From Candidatus Galligastranaerophilus intestinigallinarum (lineage in GTDB: Bacteria > Cyanobacteriota > Vampirovibrionia > Gastranaerophilales > Gastranaerophilaceae), in contig DVKW01000223.1 in the NCBI GenBank assembly GCA_018715855.1, positions 1 through 5,273 on the forward strand: a DNA stretch of 5,273 nt, given 5' to 3'. The notes beneath the pieces were generated by a model, which made no database searches, was not told where the DNA came from, and saw only the letters and a list, made by a program, of their open reading frames with translations. Shown here piece after piece: positions 3,738 through 5,273 of this stretch. Numbering within the stretch: the stretch's first letter is position 1; the number at the start of each line of letters is the position of its first letter. The position numbers and the translations under genes were made by a program.

Positions 3738-5273
3738 ATGAAGCAGCCGTTTTTTTATGATATTACATTAAGAGATGGAAATCAAGCATTAAAAAAACCT
3801 TGGGAATTAAGAGATAAAAAAATTATTTTTGAAAAACTTTTGGATTTAAAAGTTCAAGGGGTTGAAGTGGGCTTTCCTGCAAGTTCAGAAATGGATTTTG
3901 AAGCTTGCAGAGAATTATCTTTAATGGCGCCCGATAACCTTGTTATATCAGGGTTAGCAAGGTGTGTTGAACACGATATTATAAGTGCGGTGAATTCAAT
4001 TGGCGAAGCCAAAAAACCAAGAATACACGTGTTTTTAACCTTATCACCTTTTCATATGAAATACGTTTTAAATAAAGACCCAAATGAAGCAAAACAAACA
4101 GCAATTAAAGCGGTTAAATTTGCATATGATGAAATAAAAAAAGCAAATAAAGAAGGCGAAGTTCAATTTTCTGTGGAACATTTTGGTGATTGCGGCGAAA
4201 ACCTTGATTTTGTTATAGATACTCTGAAAGAAATTGTTCAAGCGGGTGCTACAACTTTGAATTTGCCAAATACCGTTGAAAGATGCCGCCCCGGAACTTT
4301 TATTGATATGGTTGAAAAAGTCAGAAATAATATCGATGATTCTGTTACAATTTCCGTGCATAACCATAATGATTTAGGAATGGCAACAGCCACAACGGTT
4401 GAAAGCTATTTTAGAGGGGCAGTTCAATTGGAATGCGCCTTAAATGGTTTGGGAGAAAGGGCAGGCAACACCAATTTTTATGAAGTTGCGGTTGCACTGC
4501 ATAATTCTGGCGTTGATGTTCCTGTTGATTTATCAAAAATTTATGAAACCGCATTAATTGTAGCGCAAATGTCAAAAGTTCCCATTTGGGAAAAAGCCCC
4601 CTTAATAGGGCCTGACGCTTTGGCTCACAGATCAGGCATTCACCAAGACGGTGCACTTAAAACAAAAGATATGGAAAAAGGCGCATACAGGCCAATTCAT
4701 CCTTCTTTAATCGGCAGAAAAGACGATGAAAAAATGGGCATTACTTCTCAATCAGGCAAAACGGCAATATTTGAAGTTATTTCAAACGCAGGATACCCGA
4801 TTACAATTCAAGAAGCAATCAGATTACAGCCGATTATTAAAGAAGCGGCCGAAAAAGTCGGAGAATTACCGACAGCCAAATTATTGGATATTTATTTCAG
4901 TGAAACATTTAATGTTAAAGGTGATTTCAAATTCAGGCATCTTGGCTATTTAGACGATGGCATTTTTGAAATCGAATTCAGATATAAAAACGAAGAATAT
5001 AAAGTAAAAGGTGAAGGCAACGGCCCTGTGGATGCTTGCATTAATGCTTTGAATAAATCAGGCTTTAAGGTTAAACTTTTACATTATGAACAAAATTCAC
5101 CTGATACTGACTTAAAAGGCGCAGGTGCAGTTGCACAAAGTGAAATTCACTTAGAAGATGAAACAGGAAACGAAGTTATAGGCAGAGCACGCCATGAATC
5201 AACCGCAATTGCAAACGTTAAAGCCATTTTTAACGCATTGAACATTATGAATAAAGAAAAAAAGAATGACAAA
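3738..5273 (+). CDS. leuA: 2-isopropylmalate synthase, type II-like (3' end cut by window)
   Basis: The enzyme condenses acetyl-CoA with 2-oxoisovalerate to 2-isopropylmalate, the first committed step of leucine synthesis, in the cytosol. The window holds 512 codons with no stop, so the C-terminus is just outside or the tail is slightly longer. The catalytic TIM barrel (about 4-270) shows LRDGNQAL (11-18) with Arg12 and metal ligand Asp13, catalytic-type Glu147, HNHND (208-212) giving metal ligands His208 and His210, and GERAGN (239-244) with ligand Asn244. A linker follows with HQDG (302-305), YRPIHPSLIGR and SQSGK (337-341). The C-terminal leucine-sensing domain (about 390-507) has GEGNGPVDA (425-433). 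LRDGNQAL, SQSGK and GNGP with the following GF...YEQ pattern resemble type II enzymes such as that of M. tuberculosis, but the long N-terminal extension of that type is absent. Homocitrate or citramalate synthase is less likely given the leucine-type regulatory domain. Feedback inhibition by leucine is expected. Confidence 0.9.
   Translation, partial: MKQPFFYDITLRDGNQALKKPWELRDKKIIFEKLLDLKVQGVEVGFPASSEMDFEACRELSLMAPDNLVISGLARCVEHDIISAVNSIGEAKKPRIHVFLTLSPFHMKYVLNKDPNEAKQTAIKAVKFAYDEIKKANKEGEVQFSVEHFGDCGENLDFVIDTLKEIVQAGATTLNLPNTVERCRPGTFIDMVEKVRNNIDDSVTISVHNHNDLGMATATTVESYFRGAVQLECALNGLGERAGNTNFYEVAVALHNSGVDVPVDLSKIYETALIVAQMSKVPIWEKAPLIGPDALAHRSGIHQDGALKTKDMEKGAYRPIHPSLIGRKDDEKMGITSQSGKTAIFEVISNAGYPITIQEAIRLQPIIKEAAEKVGELPTAKLLDIYFSETFNVKGDFKFRHLGYLDDGIFEIEFRYKNEEYKVKGEGNGPVDACINALNKSGFKVKLLHYEQNSPDTDLKGAGAVAQSEIHLEDETGNEVIGRARHESTAIANVKAIFNALNIMNKEKKNDK

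Noticed and set aside
4068..4953. Frames on both strands inside leuA
   Set aside because: They are shadows of leuA, whose motifs run unbroken from 3738 to the window end.
1..5273. Mobile element, tRNA/rRNA gene, CRISPR array or defence system
   Set aside because: No transposase, terminal repeats, tRNA-like cloverleaf, regular direct repeats or defence-type domains were seen.

Overview
The window is a strand of AT-rich bacterial chromosome with ordinary dense gene packing. Six protein genes cover almost all of it, and the only sizeable gap is 187 bases (3551-3737). Low GC, TTG starts with good Shine-Dalgarno sites, and a small membrane-type protein with a short N-terminal NFKGF tag suggest a gut-type Vampirovibrionia/Melainabacteria lineage (Gastranaerophilales). 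That assignment is an inference from remembered features of the group and was not tested by any search.

Layout from left to right: rsmD (16S rRNA m2G966 methyltransferase) reads leftward. Divergent from it by 32 bases, a rightward pair encodes a CoA-disulfide-reductase-like flavoprotein (568-1932) and a 162-residue protein (1965-2453) that looks like a strongly diverged ECF-type sigma factor. This pair meets head-on, with no intervening base, a leftward pair of small hydrophobic proteins (2999-3550 first in transcription, then 2454-3002) joined by an ATGA overlap. After a divergent regulatory gap, leuA (3738 to the window end) reads rightward and is cut by the window edge before its stop codon.

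How the parts relate: the flavoprotein and the sigma-like protein probably share a transcript, so a thiol/redox enzyme sits with a possible transcription regulator. A perfect 8-base inverted repeat spans the sigma-like gene's Shine-Dalgarno site and TTG start and could limit its translation. The two hydrophobic proteins share an ITNK/LTNK-type motif in the same relative place and may be diverged paralogues acting together. The leuA product has the linker and regulatory features of type II (actinobacterial/fungal-style) isopropylmalate synthases but lacks their long N-terminal extension.

The most interesting places are the sigma-like gene with its self-complementary start, the paired small membrane-type proteins, and the 3551-3737 gap. 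In that gap two opposed promoter candidates share one -35 box, and a ten-codon, leucine-rich reading frame ends inside the leuA Shine-Dalgarno site. No mobile element, RNA gene, CRISPR array or convincing intrinsic terminator was seen.
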